Assembly: GCF_028372415.1 (NCBI RefSeq)
Contig: NC_092878.1
Span: forward strand, 137,924,250-137,988,249
Length of the DNA: 64,000 nucleotides
Direction: 5' to 3'
DNA from: Notamacropus eugenii
Lineage: Eukaryota; Chordata; Mammalia; Diprotodontia; Macropodidae
Positions 1 to 9,379 of this stretch are shown here, piece by piece. The notes beneath the pieces are model-generated. The model was not told the origin of the DNA. It searched no databases and saw only the letters and a list, made by a program, of their open reading frames with translations. Positions within the stretch are counted from its first letter, which is position 1, and the number at the start of each line of letters is the position of its first letter. A program made the translations under genes and the position numbers.

Positions 1-429
1 GGGAGCAGGAAGTGGTAGCATCACTTCATTTGGAGAGAAAGCCTTTATGGGGGAATCTGTGTTGGGACTGGAAGGGACTTCCAAGATATGGGGTAGGTTG
101 GGGTGGCAGAGAAGATAGGAAATTCATCTCAGGTATGGGAAACACTTGGTGCCAAATTATCCAATGAACACAATACTGACTGTGCCTAGGAGCTATGAAA
201 ACTAAAGGTTCTATGAAAAGAATTTCAACTATACTAGTAACCAACACTGACAAACATATAATTTCATACATAGCCACTATGTTATCTGGGAAAAAATTAT
301 TTAAGATATTTAAGTTTTCTATTAGTAAGCCAAGTTGCCAGAAGAGGTTATGTGACAGAAGGAGCTGGAAATTAAGGACATAGGGCCAAAAAAATCACAA
401 ATCCAGAGCAGAAAGGGACCTCTGAGGGC

Positions 430-535
430 CATCTGGTCCAACACTTCAACTTAATGATTAAAAAGAGACCCAAAGGTCACACAGGTAGGAAGCATCAAGG
501 GGCAGGATCTGAAGTGAGGTCCTCCAACTCGAGAG
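430..535 (-). repeat. MIR/L3-like remnant
   Basis: It begins with the pattern GGGACCTCTGAGGGCCATCTGG and continues through a degraded 'GGTCACACAGGTAGGAAGC...GGTCCTCC' block, the antisense of a MIR-type tRNA SINE body. It is old and diverged. Confidence 0.5.
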
Positions 536-1479
536 GCAATTTTTTTTTTTTTTTACTGTATCATGCTGTCTCTTTAGAGGAGAAAACTGAAGGATCTGCA
601 GGGTGTGAAAGTGAGAAAGCCCAGTGACTGAATTTGGGGAGAAATATGGGAGAACTGGGAGAAGAAATGAAGAAAGGAGAAGAAAGAAGAGATCAATCTA
701 CAGGAAGAAAAGGATTAAGAAGGATCTGAGAAGAACACAAAGAAGAAAAACTAGTTGCAAAGGCAAGATCTGTAAGAAAAAGTAAATGAAACTAATCAGT
801 TAACAATAGAGTGAAAGGAAGAAAGCTGAATGTGCATGTCAAGTTATTAAAAGGTGTAAGTGTAAAATCACATAAGGGAATAAAACTCTAAAGAGTTGTT
901 AAAGACTATAAACTACCAGTAAGAATGGACAACAAGTATAATTTTGCAATGATCGCCACTAAAGATACTATGATTTTCTTTCTCCCAATGCCATATGGCT
1001 GCTACTGAGACTTAAGAAATAAATTTCCATTCAAAATTACTTAAGTCAAACAAGAGTTTACACTTTAAATAATCATCATCCTAGGATAAGGATCAGTACT
1101 AACTAATTAGAATAATGCCAGGATGCTGTTATAATCTAATTGGAAATGTGAACAGAGTTCTTAAAGTAAGATTTAGGTTAGTAGATAGAGTTCAAGTTCT
1201 GCCTTTGGAACATGCTGGTCATGTGAGCTGGCAATTCACTAAACCTTTCAGTGAACCTAAACAACTCTCTGAAGACTATGTTACAGGGAAAGTGCTTATA
1301 AGCATTAGAGGAAGTTCTTAAACAGAAGTTACTTACTGAGACAAATCATTGGATCAATAGGGGAAAAAAAAAAGGTTCAGCATTTTAGAGCTGAAAGGGA
1401 CCTAGAATCAGAAATTTTCCCAGTGTGTATGTGGGCAAGTCCCTCAGGAGTTGGATCACTGGTTGGGGCTACTACTCCT

Positions 1480-1605
1480 GGCTGACTGGGCCTGGTTGTG
1501 TGAATCTCTCTGTGCCTCAGCTGCAGCATCTGTAAAATGAAGACCCTGAGTCCTATGTTCCTTCTTGCTTTATAATCCTAAAATCCCTAAGGGGTCAAGG
1601 GTGAG
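1480..1605 (+). repeat. MIR-type SINE 3' part
   Basis: The motifs CTGTGCCTCAGCTGCAGCATCTGTAAAATG and the following 'cctatgttccttcttgc' tail are the conserved 3' half of a MIR-like SINE. Confidence 0.55.
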
Positions 1606-2064
1606 AAGATGGGCAACATCTTGGTCTCCAACACATTCACATCTACCCTTCATCTATGACAGCCCACTATATTCCCCATCTCCACCTTTTTTGCCATAAG
1701 GTATAATCTCCCAACCTTCCCCGTCCCTCATGGAACAAATAACCTAACCAGCCCCAAGTATCAGCAGTTTGGGGCAGGAGCCACTAAGAAAATCTCTAAC
1801 ATAATCACCAAGAAAAGAAGTTGCTAATAGAAGTATACGATCAAGAAAGTCTGGAAACCACTGAAGTAGCTGATGGCTAAGATCTCTGTCAGTTGTCCAA
1901 GTCCTAAGAATTTTCATAGCACTTGTTCTGTATTTATAACTAAGAGTAATAGTAGTTACACAGTAACAGGAATAAGGATGGGGGTTAGGGCACAGGGAGC
2001 TCCTGGATGAGTAAATCTCTCCTACTATAAAGCAAGTCAGCACCTTCTCTGCAACTTAAACGTC

Positions 2065-2170
2065 TTAGAGCATTGCCTGGGCACTGAGGGGTTAAGTAAC
2101 TTGCGCAAAGACTAGATCCAGTGGGTGCCAAGGGCAAGGCTATAGGTCTTCCTGGCCCATAGGCCAACTA
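2065..2170 (-). repeat. MIR-like remnant
   Basis: 'gaggggttaagtaacttgcgcaaag' followed by a degraded tRNA-related part is the antisense of the MIR core (TTGGGCAAGTCACTTAACC). It is diverged and its ends are approximate. Confidence 0.45.
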
Positions 2171-2454
2171 TCTATGCCCTACAGCTTACTGACTGTCACA
2201 TAACAGTACACATTTAATATAAATTGGTTGCTCTGCATCATAGGTTTCAAGAGGATTCCAGGATAAAAGAAATTCTGATTTTAATAAACAAATATAAAAT
2301 TTCTCTGTTATCAAAACTTTTGCTAAAGTTGTTAACACAGGTAGTCTTCCTTAACTACACCTACAACAGCTCTCTCCTTCTGGACTGCTTCATCATCCAT
2401 CCATTCATTCATTCATCATTCATACTGACTGCTTTGTGATAACTCATTTGCTTA

Positions 2455-2910
2455 TCTTGAATCAATCAAAAGCATTTATTAAGGACCTACTATTTAGCTG
2501 ACATTACTGAGAATTAAAAAAAAAAACAATCACTGCTCTCCAGGAACATACTCTAACAACAGAGACATGTAATCTGTTTCTACAAGATACAAACAACAGA
2601 GCAGATACAAAGTAACAGGACCAGAAGAGGTTCCTGCAGGCGTTGGAGTTTGGTCTGAGTCTGGAACTTTGGAATCTAAGCCGACAATGGACAGCACTTC
2701 ATGTGTGAGAAACTCGGAAGCCAGCAGAGTGGGCCCTCGGAATGGGCATGAGGGTGTAAGGTCTAAGAATGCTAGGATGAGGGCCCGGGGTGTCAAGCTC
2801 TTCTGAATGGCAACCAGAGGGGTTGATATCTGACATCAGAGGGACTGGGGAGTGATTCAGTCAGATGTGTACTTCAGGAAAATCACTTTGGTGCCTGTCT
2901 AGAGAGACTC
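2455..2910 (-). repeat. L2 LINE 3' end, antisense
   Basis: 'aatcaaaagcatttattaaggacctactat' is the antisense of the L2 3' terminus (AATAAATGCTT preceded by the 'cacatagtaggtgc' block). The distal end 'cttcaggaaaatcactttggtgcctg' matches further inside the antisense L2 3' region. A short poly(A) lies at 2516-2525. Confidence 0.55.
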
Positions 2911-3199
2911 TAGCACAAATTAGAGGTGAGGAGAATCTGAACAAGGGGTGGTTGTGGGAGTGGAGTGAAGAGGACAGTGTTAGAGATGTGAGAGAGATGG
3001 AAACAAGAGTTTCCTTGAGTAAAACAAGGATCTGAACTTAGTGCTGTGCTGTTTTAACACTTTGATGGTGAAAATGATGGTGTACCTGGCATGCTCATTA
3101 GATATGAACACTCACAAAATAGGGGGCAACAGTCAGAATCTTTATAGACTACAGCATTAGACTGAATCTAATCAGATGAAAGCTAATATGAAAATGCAG

Positions 3200-3330
3200 T
3201 CTTCCTGAGGCAGCACAGTAGAGTGGATAAAAGTTTTGAGGTTAGGAGTCAATAGGACCCACTTTCTGGATACTTACTAGTTACGTGACCCTGGGCAAGT
3301 CACTTAAGTTCTAGACATTGCAAACAGCTC
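3200..3330 (+). repeat. tRNA-derived SINE (MIR/marsupial type)
   Basis: The order is tRNA-like head ('gcagcacagtagagtggataaaag'), then 'ggagtcaataggac', then GTGACCCTGGGCAAGTCACTTAAG. The 3' end is truncated. Confidence 0.65.
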
Positions 3331-3809
3331 CCTAAGTCTTGTCAACTAAGCCATGCAGAGATTAGATCTGCTGAGGGTGTTCCCATAGGTTCCGTCTGAA
3401 ATCACAGGCCCTTCTTATAAATAGTCTTATAGATACATTTCACATATAATGTAAGGAAGCACAATTAGTTTGAAAGCGAAAAAAAATCTCAAGTTTTTTG
3501 CAGGTTGTAAATTCAACATGAATTAACAGTGTGCTGTGACTGCATTGAGAGTTACAGCCTCAAAGGACACAGAGACAGTTCCACTGTGACATGACTTGGT
3601 ACAACCATAGTTCCATACACCATATCATAGGAAGGATATTGAGAATTAAGAAAGTGTCCAGACGAACATAACCAATCAAGTGACAGGCATTTTTAAAGAG
3701 ATTGCTATGTGCCAGGTGCCAATCAAAGACCTTGAATTCAAATCATATGATGGACCTGAAGGAAGCGGAAAGATTTTGCCCGCAGAAGAGAAGATTTTGG
3801 AAAGACACT

Positions 3810-3970
3810 GGTACAGTGGAAAGAGGGCTCATTCTGGAGGCAGAGGACTGAGGCCTGTCCCCAAGGCAGGGATTTCACCCTCTCTATGCCTCAGTTTTTT
3901 CATTTCTAAAATGAAGAGATTGGTCTAAATGATTTTCACTTGTCCCCTTCAGCTCTCAGACATGACAGTT
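3810..3970 (+). repeat. MIR-type SINE
   Basis: 'ggtacagtggaaagagggctcattctggag' is the head, followed by 'ctatgcctcagttttttcatttctaaaatgaagagattgg' and 'ccccttcagctctcagacatgacagt'. This is the MIR layout on the plus strand. Confidence 0.6.
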
Positions 3971-4089
3971 CTTTTTTAAGGACTTGAAAGACTGGCATAT
4001 GGAACAGGAATTCATCTTGTTTGGCACCAAAGGGCAGATCAAAGTTGCAGAGGTAAATTTATCCCAAAGTGGTGAATTTGCCTAAACTG

Positions 4090-4262
4090 GAATGAATGGC
4101 TTCAGGAAGTACTGATTCCTCCTCACTGGAAGTTTTTAAGCAAAGGCTGAAAGACCACTTGTCCACAATGTTGTAGAACAGATTCTCTTCTATGAAGGGG
4201 TTGGACTAACTGGCCCATGAGGTCCCTCCCAACTATGAAAACCTGTGATTCCATAACTGGGC
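4090..4262 (+). repeat. L3/CR1 LINE 3' end
   Basis: 'ctggaagtttttaagcaaaggctgaa...ggggttggactaactggcccatgaggtccctcccaac...tgtgattcc' is the conserved 3' end of CR1/L3 LINEs (GGACTxGATGACCTxxGAGGTCCCTTCCAACxxTATGATTCT). A second copy of the family lies at 62385-62625. Confidence 0.65.
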
Positions 4263-4372
4263 AGGGATATCTATATTTCTCCCATTCCCTACCAGATCCT
4301 TATGAAAAAGACCTTTATCAAATATTTGTTGATTAACTCAGATTTTCCAAATCTCCTAACTATAAGTTGCTT

Positions 4373-4458
4373 AAGCTCCTCGGGTCTCAGTTTCCTCAGC
4401 TGTAAAATTAAGGGGTTGGACTAGGCGATTTCTCAAGAGTTGCTTCCAACAGTAACAA
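4373..4458 (+). repeat. MIR 3' fragment
   Basis: 'ggtctcagtttcctcagctgtaaaattaaggggttggactagg' is the 3' half of a MIR, on the plus strand. Confidence 0.55.
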
Positions 4459-5091
4459 GTAGCCGATTTTAAGTAGCTCAAGTTAAAAAAAAGTTAAACT
4501 TTCATATCCTTCAAGGAATGGAGGGTTAATGAGCAGTTAAGTAGCCACAAGACCTCCCCCGCCCACCCAAAGGGCGAGGAAGCAGGGGGCACCGGTACTC
4601 AATCAATCCTGATTTTCTTTCCTATTCCCCTAGTTCCTGGGTAGGGTTAAACAGCCCCGCACTTCTGAGGCCTACCTCGGGAGTGACACGACAAGTAGCA
4701 TCACTTCGGGGACAGACTGCACCAAGAAAAGCGACCTCCGTTCTGGAGGCTGGGAAAGGACAGGTCACTTGGACCCCCTACAACGAGACCCGGACCCTTC
4801 CGGGCTCCGGGCCGGTTTGCGGTCACTTCTGGCTCCCAGGGGGCACTGCCCTCTCTGGGGGAGCCCGGGAGGCCACCGCTCCCAGGCCCGAGGGCTCGCC
4901 TCTGGTTCTCCCGGCTCCTCAGGGAGCTCCCGGGCATCTCGGCACGGATCCCCGCGCTGGGGGCCGGGCGAGGCGGCCTCGGGCGCCCCAGAGAGCGCCG
5001 TGGAGGGGGAGGGGAGCCGGGCTGCGGCCGCAGGCCCCGCGGGGGTGTGTCGGGCCGGACTGGGCCGGCCAGGGCCGGCGGATTCACTCAC

Positions 5092-5224
5092 CTCGGGCCG
5101 TGGGGGACGGGTAGAGCTTCTCCGCCTTGTGCAGGAAGCGCAGGGCCCGGTCTCGGTTGCCGGCCTCCAGCGCTTCCCGGGCGATCTCGATGCATTTCTC
5201 CGCCTCGTCCCGGTTCCCCTCCAT
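5092..5224 (-). CDS. DNAJB14: DNAJB14 coding exon 1 (N-terminal 44 codons)
   Basis: DNAJB14 is an Hsp40 co-chaperone anchored in the ER membrane, with a cytosolic J domain that stimulates Hsp70 ATPase in ER-associated degradation. This exon encodes the conserved N-terminus before the J domain. The ATG is at 5224-5222 in a strong context (GCGAGCCATGG). The protein begins [19 protein letters not shown] and continues through [14 protein letters not shown] to PTAR, followed by G and the donor GTGAG (5091-5087), so the exon ends in phase 1. The HKAEKLYP stretch and the [10 protein letters not shown] start fit DNAJB14; the paralogue DNAJB12 starts differently (MESNKDEAERC, from memory). The J domain, the HPD motif and the transmembrane part are in later exons beyond position 1. 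The gene is tandem with H2AZ1, as in human. Confidence 0.9.
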
Positions 5225-6011
5225 GGCTCGCTCCTTCTTCCGTTTCCTCCGGCAGCGCAGCGAGAAGGGGGCGGAAGCCAGAGCGGCGGAGGCGGAGGCG
5301 GAGGCGGGAGGGCGGGCCGGGGGAGGGGGCGGGCAGGGGCGGGGCGCCCGAGGTGGGAGAGGGGACCGGGCCGGGCCGGGCCGGGCCGGTGCGGGGGAGG
5401 GGTCGCGCAGGGGCCGGGCGGACTGCAGGCCTCGGAACCGGGGGGCGGGCAGCTCCGCCTCCTCACGGGCGGCCTCCCGAGCCTGCGGCGGCGACTAAGC
5501 CTAGGGCAGGCTGCATCCCGGACCCCGACCCCGGCCGGGGACTAGCGCCCAGCTGGGCCTGGGGCAGGCGGCGCAAAGGTTGCCGAGGCGGGGTTGTCGA
5601 AACGTCCGAATCCGCAGAGCGAGGCTGAGAGGGCGCAGGAGCCAGGCGGAGCCTACCAACGGGGACCCGACGGCGGGGGGGGACGGGTGGTACCACCGAG
5701 CCCCCGGGGGCGGGGGGAGGGACAGGCCGTCGCCACTGCGGCGCCGAGCACGCAGACTACTCTGTTCCTGGGCTGGGCGGGAGGGCCGGCCCCTCTCCAC
5801 ACGCGTTGTCCATATCCCGTCCAGCCCCGCCCCCCACGCCGACAGTCCGGACCCCGGGGAGGTGGCGGGGATGGGGTGACTGCAATGTAGGCCGTTTAGG
5901 ATTTGGGGAGGCCCCTCGCCGGGGCGTTCGGGGTTGTCATTTACTAGGGGGCGCTAGGAACCCTGTTTCCCGGCCGAACGTCCCCGAAGCGCACCCGGCC
6001 TAGGGTGTGGA

Positions 6012-6031
6012 GTTACCGCATCCATGGTAAC
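6012..6031. promoter_or_regulatory. Inverted repeat GTTACC-8 nt-GGTAAC at the CpG island edge
   Basis: The perfect 6-bp arms GTTACC (6012-6017) and GGTAAC (6026-6031) are separated by GCATCCAT. The arms resemble RFX X-box half-sites, but the spacer is longer than the usual 0-3 bases, so binding is only a guess. GC boxes lie just downstream (6050-6090). Confidence 0.3.
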
Positions 6032-6119
6032 TCGAGACTGGCGTGCCGGAGGCGGGGCCAACAGAAGGCCCGCCCCCTCGCTCCGCCCTCCAGCCCGCAG
6101 TCACCGCCCACATACCATG

Positions 6120-7385
6120 TGCTATGTAGGCTAGAGTCTCTTTAACCCCGGCCCCGGCTAGCTTTACCTCCCCCAAATACCGTTTTGTCCGGATTTAAAA
6201 CAGTTGATAAACCCCCAAACCTAAAAATGCAAATGTGCCACTAGCTGGCCAGAAGTTTTAACAAAAATTGCTTTATTGGTCCACTGCAGTAAATCGAGAT
6301 GTCTGTAAAACCACATATTGTAGTTTCACTGTAAGACTTTGGAATATGCAGCACGAAGAGTTTATGACTGTTGTTTACTGATGATCAATATAGCTTTCGC
6401 TAGTCAGCCTGAAACCTTATCCCAGTGCAACTGACTTTTTGAAGGCTGTTCAAGAAGTACTACTACATTGGCAACAAGCCCTCATAGAACTACTCATAAT
6501 TTTGGACATTCAGGTATTTCCAAAGACCGGTAGTAAAGAACCAGTGATCAACTGGTGAAGTCTTCTATCAACTAAATTCAAAGATCCATTGAAACACAAA
6601 CCATTAAAATTCAGGATTTCACTGTGAAATCCTGATTTGCACCTGTTTTTCCTACAGTGTATTCAAATGTGTATATGCACACATACATGCACGCACACAA
6701 AACAGTACAAAACCTTAAGAATCTTGAGTATAATAGCACAAATATCTCAAGTCCAAGACTAAAGCTAAATATTCACAACTAAATGTTTAGAAAACCTGAA
6801 AAACTCCCATACTATATTTGGTAAAGAAACTAAGATGTGACAAGTGATTTTGTGAACACTAGTCTTTTATAAAAAGAAATTCTATACAGGTATATAAGAC
6901 TCATTCATTATTAATAGCTATCATCCTTCCTTCATAGGCCGCTATCTATAGTTTGGTCTACTTCATCCAAGGATTATGTTTCAGGATGAATAGCCTATGT
7001 CTCCACCTACCATTAATTTTGTGATAAGCTATACCACCATCTTTTGCTTAAGATGATGTCTGGCAAAGTTATGACAGTGGGGACGGAGGTACATAGGTAT
7101 GTACACAAACTGAGGAGAAGACCCTGTTGACGAACTTCTCAACCTTTGATAAAAAGTGTCATAACTTTTAATAATTTTTAATGCATCTTCTATTTCTATT
7201 AGAGCCACAGATGTATTTGATTTGCTTCTGGTTGAACTTATTTTGTATTCTAGTTGATCAGGAGAAACCTATGTTTAAGTTACCAGGCCTCCTATTTTCA
7301 AATGGCTCATTTGAGTTAAGATTATTTGGATCCAACAGACCTAAGTCTGTGCTACAATACACGAAAATTCAAGAAACAAACTTGT
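6120..7385. other. Spacer between H2AZ1 3' end and DNAJB14 promoter
   Basis: AT-rich and mostly free of recognisable repeats. It holds a minus-strand AATAAA (6277-6272), an 11-bp perfect hairpin at 6611-6635 and a short CA-rich stretch at 6673-6700. No coding region with recognisable product is present. It could include an extended H2AZ1 3' UTR ending near 6260, but that is inference. Confidence 0.5.
6611..6635. other. Perfect 11-bp hairpin with 3-nt loop
   Basis: The left arm TCAGGATTTCA (6611-6621) and right arm TGAAATCCTGA (6625-6635) are exact reverse complements around CTG. It lies about 750 bases beyond the H2AZ1 poly(A) signal on the same strand. It is not followed by a T-run on either strand, and its function is unknown. 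Confidence 0.5.
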
Positions 7386-7762
7386 TTTGGATATGACCTT
7401 TATTGAACTTATCCACCAGAGTGTAAATAAAAGTCTGTACAAAACCAAATGTTTGTTACTATAACTTCTGCATCACAATTAATATCCAAACAGATTTTTA
7501 AAAACAGTCAACTCAATCAAAACCCACTACTTCAGAATCAATAGCTTCTTTGAAGCCACAGTAACACTTAAATATGGTTAAGACTTCAATGCAGAAATTT
7601 GGTTAGCTGGAAAGCTAAGTAAGCTTCCAACTTAATCAAAATAGAATTACAAAAAGGCAAAATTGTGGTTTTCACAGAGATACAGTCCACTGGAAATCAC
7701 CAACACTGGACAGTTGTTAAGAGTATTTAGAGTCCTGAGATAACATGGAATCCAGGCATCCT
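7385..7762 (-). other. H2AZ1: H2AZ1 3' UTR
   Basis: It runs from the stop codon to the likely cleavage site about 15 bases past the poly(A) signal AATAAA (7404-7399, minus strand). A length near 380 bases is close to what I recall for mammalian H2AZ1. The presence of a normal poly(A) signal rather than a histone stem-loop fits a replication-independent histone variant whose mRNA is polyadenylated. Confidence 0.75.
7399..7404 (-). terminator. H2AZ1: H2AZ1 poly(A) signal AATAAA
   Basis: TTTATT on the plus strand reads AATAAA on the minus strand, followed by GGTCATATCC and a T-rich stretch downstream. It is the first good signal after the H2AZ1 stop codon. Confidence 0.75.
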
Positions 7763-9131
7763 TTAAACAGTCTTCTGTTGTCCTTTCTTTCCAATCAGAG
7801 ATTTATGGATGTGTGGAATCACACCTATAAGAGTGTTAGAGGATTAGAAGCTTTCTTTTTTTTTAAGGTTCCATGCAAGTTAACTATTTAAAAGCACCAA
7901 AAAAGAATCTCTATTTGCCCTTCTTTAGGTTCTTAACTAAAAGGTTACTTTGTCCAACTGCCATCGAGAGTAGACTCTATCTTGTTAATCCAGTTTGTTT
8001 CAGGGAGCTTCCACACACAGTACAAACTGCCTGAATATGAAGGGGCTCTCAAAGTCACTCGTGATTCCTACGCAAGAAGCAAGCGCAAGCCCGACCCAAA
8101 CTTTGCAAGGTAGGTAAGTGGGCTACGTACCACCCCCGGCAATGGTGGCCTTAATCAGCGAGTCCAATTCCTCGTCCCCACGGATGGCGAGCTGCAAGTG
8201 GCGAGGGGTGATGCGCTTCACCTTCAAGTCTTTCGATGCATTTCCTGCCAGCTCCAGGACCTGCGTGGGGAGAGCCGGGATGCGGTTGCCGTCACCGCGT
8301 CCCGCACCTCCTCGGCTCTGCTCCGTGCGGGCGCCCCTCCCCGCCCCCCCCACCCCCGCGGCGCCCGGCCCCCTCACCTCTGCAGTCAGATACTCCAGGA
8401 TGGCTGCGCTGTACACGGCGGCCGTGGCGCCCACGCGTCCGTGGCTCGTCGTCCGCGACTTCAGATGCCGGTGAATGCGGCCCACGGGGAACTTGGAGAA
8501 AACACACCCCCGAGAATGCACAATTAAGATCCGGCCGGGCGGGGCCCCTCCCGCCAAATCCCGACCCGGGCACACGTGACTGCCCCGGCCCACGCGCGAG
8601 GAGACCCGCCCGCCCGCCCGGAGGGGCCATCCCCACTGACCTGCAAGCCGGCCCTCTGCGAGCGGGAAACCGCCTTTGTCTTGGCCTTTCCGGAGTCCTT
8701 CCCAGCCTTCCCGCCAGCCTGGAGGGGGCACACACCCATGCGGGCGGGAGGAGGGGGCGGGGGTGGAGGCGCTCAGCCCGGCCAGGACCCCTCCCCCTCC
8801 GCGGGGCCTCCCAACGCCCGGCCGGAGCATGGCCCCGGGCGCGAGCGGGCGGGAGGGGGGGCCGGCGGCGCTCCACCAGCCGCGCGCGGGCCGCCGGGAG
8901 CGCGCGCCGCCGCGCACGCGCGCCACCAACCGTCGCCGCCGCCACGAGCCCGGAGGCGGCTCCCTCCCCCCAACCGTCCCCCTCTCCTCTCCGAAGCCGA
9001 GCAGGCGCGCGCGCGCGCGCCCCAACCGCCGCTCCCCTCCCCAGTCCCCGGGGGTAACGGCGTCCTCCCCCGCTCCCCTCCCCCTTCTCCAGCCCGCGGA
9101 ATCCTTCAGGCCCCTGTGCTAAGTTTACCAT
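7763..9131 (-). CDS. H2AZ1: Histone variant H2A.Z.1, complete five-exon coding region
   Basis: H2A.Z replaces H2A in nucleosomes at promoters and enhancers and is deposited by SRCAP/p400 complexes. The coding exons on the minus strand are 9131-9129 (ATG only), 8718-8641 ([13 protein letters not shown] to GLQ), 8491-8378 ([13 protein letters not shown] to YLTAE), 8260-8131 ([13 protein letters not shown] to IAGG plus one base) and 7824-7763 ([19 protein letters not shown], stop). Every junction has GT/AG and the phases join to 128 codons, the normal length. The ending QKTV identifies H2AZ1, since the paralogue H2AZ2 ends QKTA. The extended acidic patch residues (DEELDS) and the docking-domain [11 protein letters not shown] are intact. 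Exons 2 to 4 lie in a CpG-rich block with short introns. No disabling change is seen, so this is the functional gene and not a retrocopy. Confidence 0.97.
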
Positions 9132-9247
9132 TTTGAGTTAAGCGTGAACCTCTCCCGCACACACGCTCACGGCCGAGAGTGGACCAAGCAAACACCCGGG
9201 CAGAGATCCCGCCGGCTACTGCTCTGGCGCACCGCGATTCAAACTGC
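9132..9247 (-). other. H2AZ1: H2AZ1 5' UTR (start inferred from TATA box)
   Basis: Sequence between the ATG at 9131 and the position about 30 bases downstream of the TATA box. The bases right before the ATG read CTCAAAATGG across the splice junction, a favourable context. The transcription start is inferred from spacing, not observed. Confidence 0.55.
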
Positions 9248-9272
9248 GCTGTCTCCCGCCTTCCCCGCTCCC

Positions 9273-9372
9273 TTTATACTGCAGAATGTTCCCTCATCCG
9301 GGAACTCGGATCGCCCCCCGCACCAATGGCTGCCACTCGCCCTGGAGACGCGTCCTCGCCGCCTCAGCCAAT
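9273..9372 (-). promoter_or_regulatory. H2AZ1: H2AZ1 core promoter: TATA box and two CCAAT boxes
   Basis: TATAAA reads on the minus strand at 9278-9273. Upstream of it are two inverted CCAAT boxes, plus-strand CCAAT at 9323-9327 and 9368-9372, which bind NF-Y. GC boxes follow at 9440-9455. TATA plus several CCAAT boxes is the known architecture of the mammalian H2A.Z promoter. The predicted start lies near 9247, about 115 bases before the ATG. Confidence 0.85.
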
Positions 9373-9379
9373 GAGCTCG

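Larger units (their letters stand above)
1..5091 (-). other. DNAJB14: DNAJB14 intron 1 (3' part lies outside the window)
   Basis: Sequence downstream of the exon 1 splice donor at 5090-5091 (read on the minus strand). No further DNAJB14 exon, such as the J-domain exons, is seen here, so the gene continues past position 1. The stretch holds scattered MIR, L2 and L3/CR1 remnants plus unique AT-rich DNA. About 190-420, 560-1370, 1600-2060 and 2960-3190 show nothing I can name. Confidence 0.8.
4680..6120. promoter_or_regulatory. DNAJB14: CpG island over the DNAJB14 promoter and first exon
   Basis: Very GC- and CpG-rich in a surrounding AT-rich region, with many GC boxes (GGGCGG, CCGCCC) and a CCGGG pentamer tandem at 5366-5389. 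It contains DNAJB14 coding exon 1 and the sequence just upstream of it (5225-5500). No TATA box is evident, as expected for a dispersed CpG-island promoter. The exact transcription start cannot be fixed from sequence. Several long open frames on both strands here are side effects of GC content. Confidence 0.75.

Noticed and set aside
4683..5890. Many long open frames on both strands in the DNAJB14 CpG island (up to 258 codons)
   Set aside because: They overlap each other in several frames, are Gly/Ala/Arg/Pro-rich without domains, and reflect the scarcity of AT-rich stop codons. Only the 44-codon DNAJB14 exon matches a known protein.
8118..9136. Long frames across the H2AZ1 locus (up to 300 codons)
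   Set aside because: They read through H2AZ1 introns or the opposite strand. Splicing at the GT/AG sites gives the exact 128-residue H2A.Z.1.
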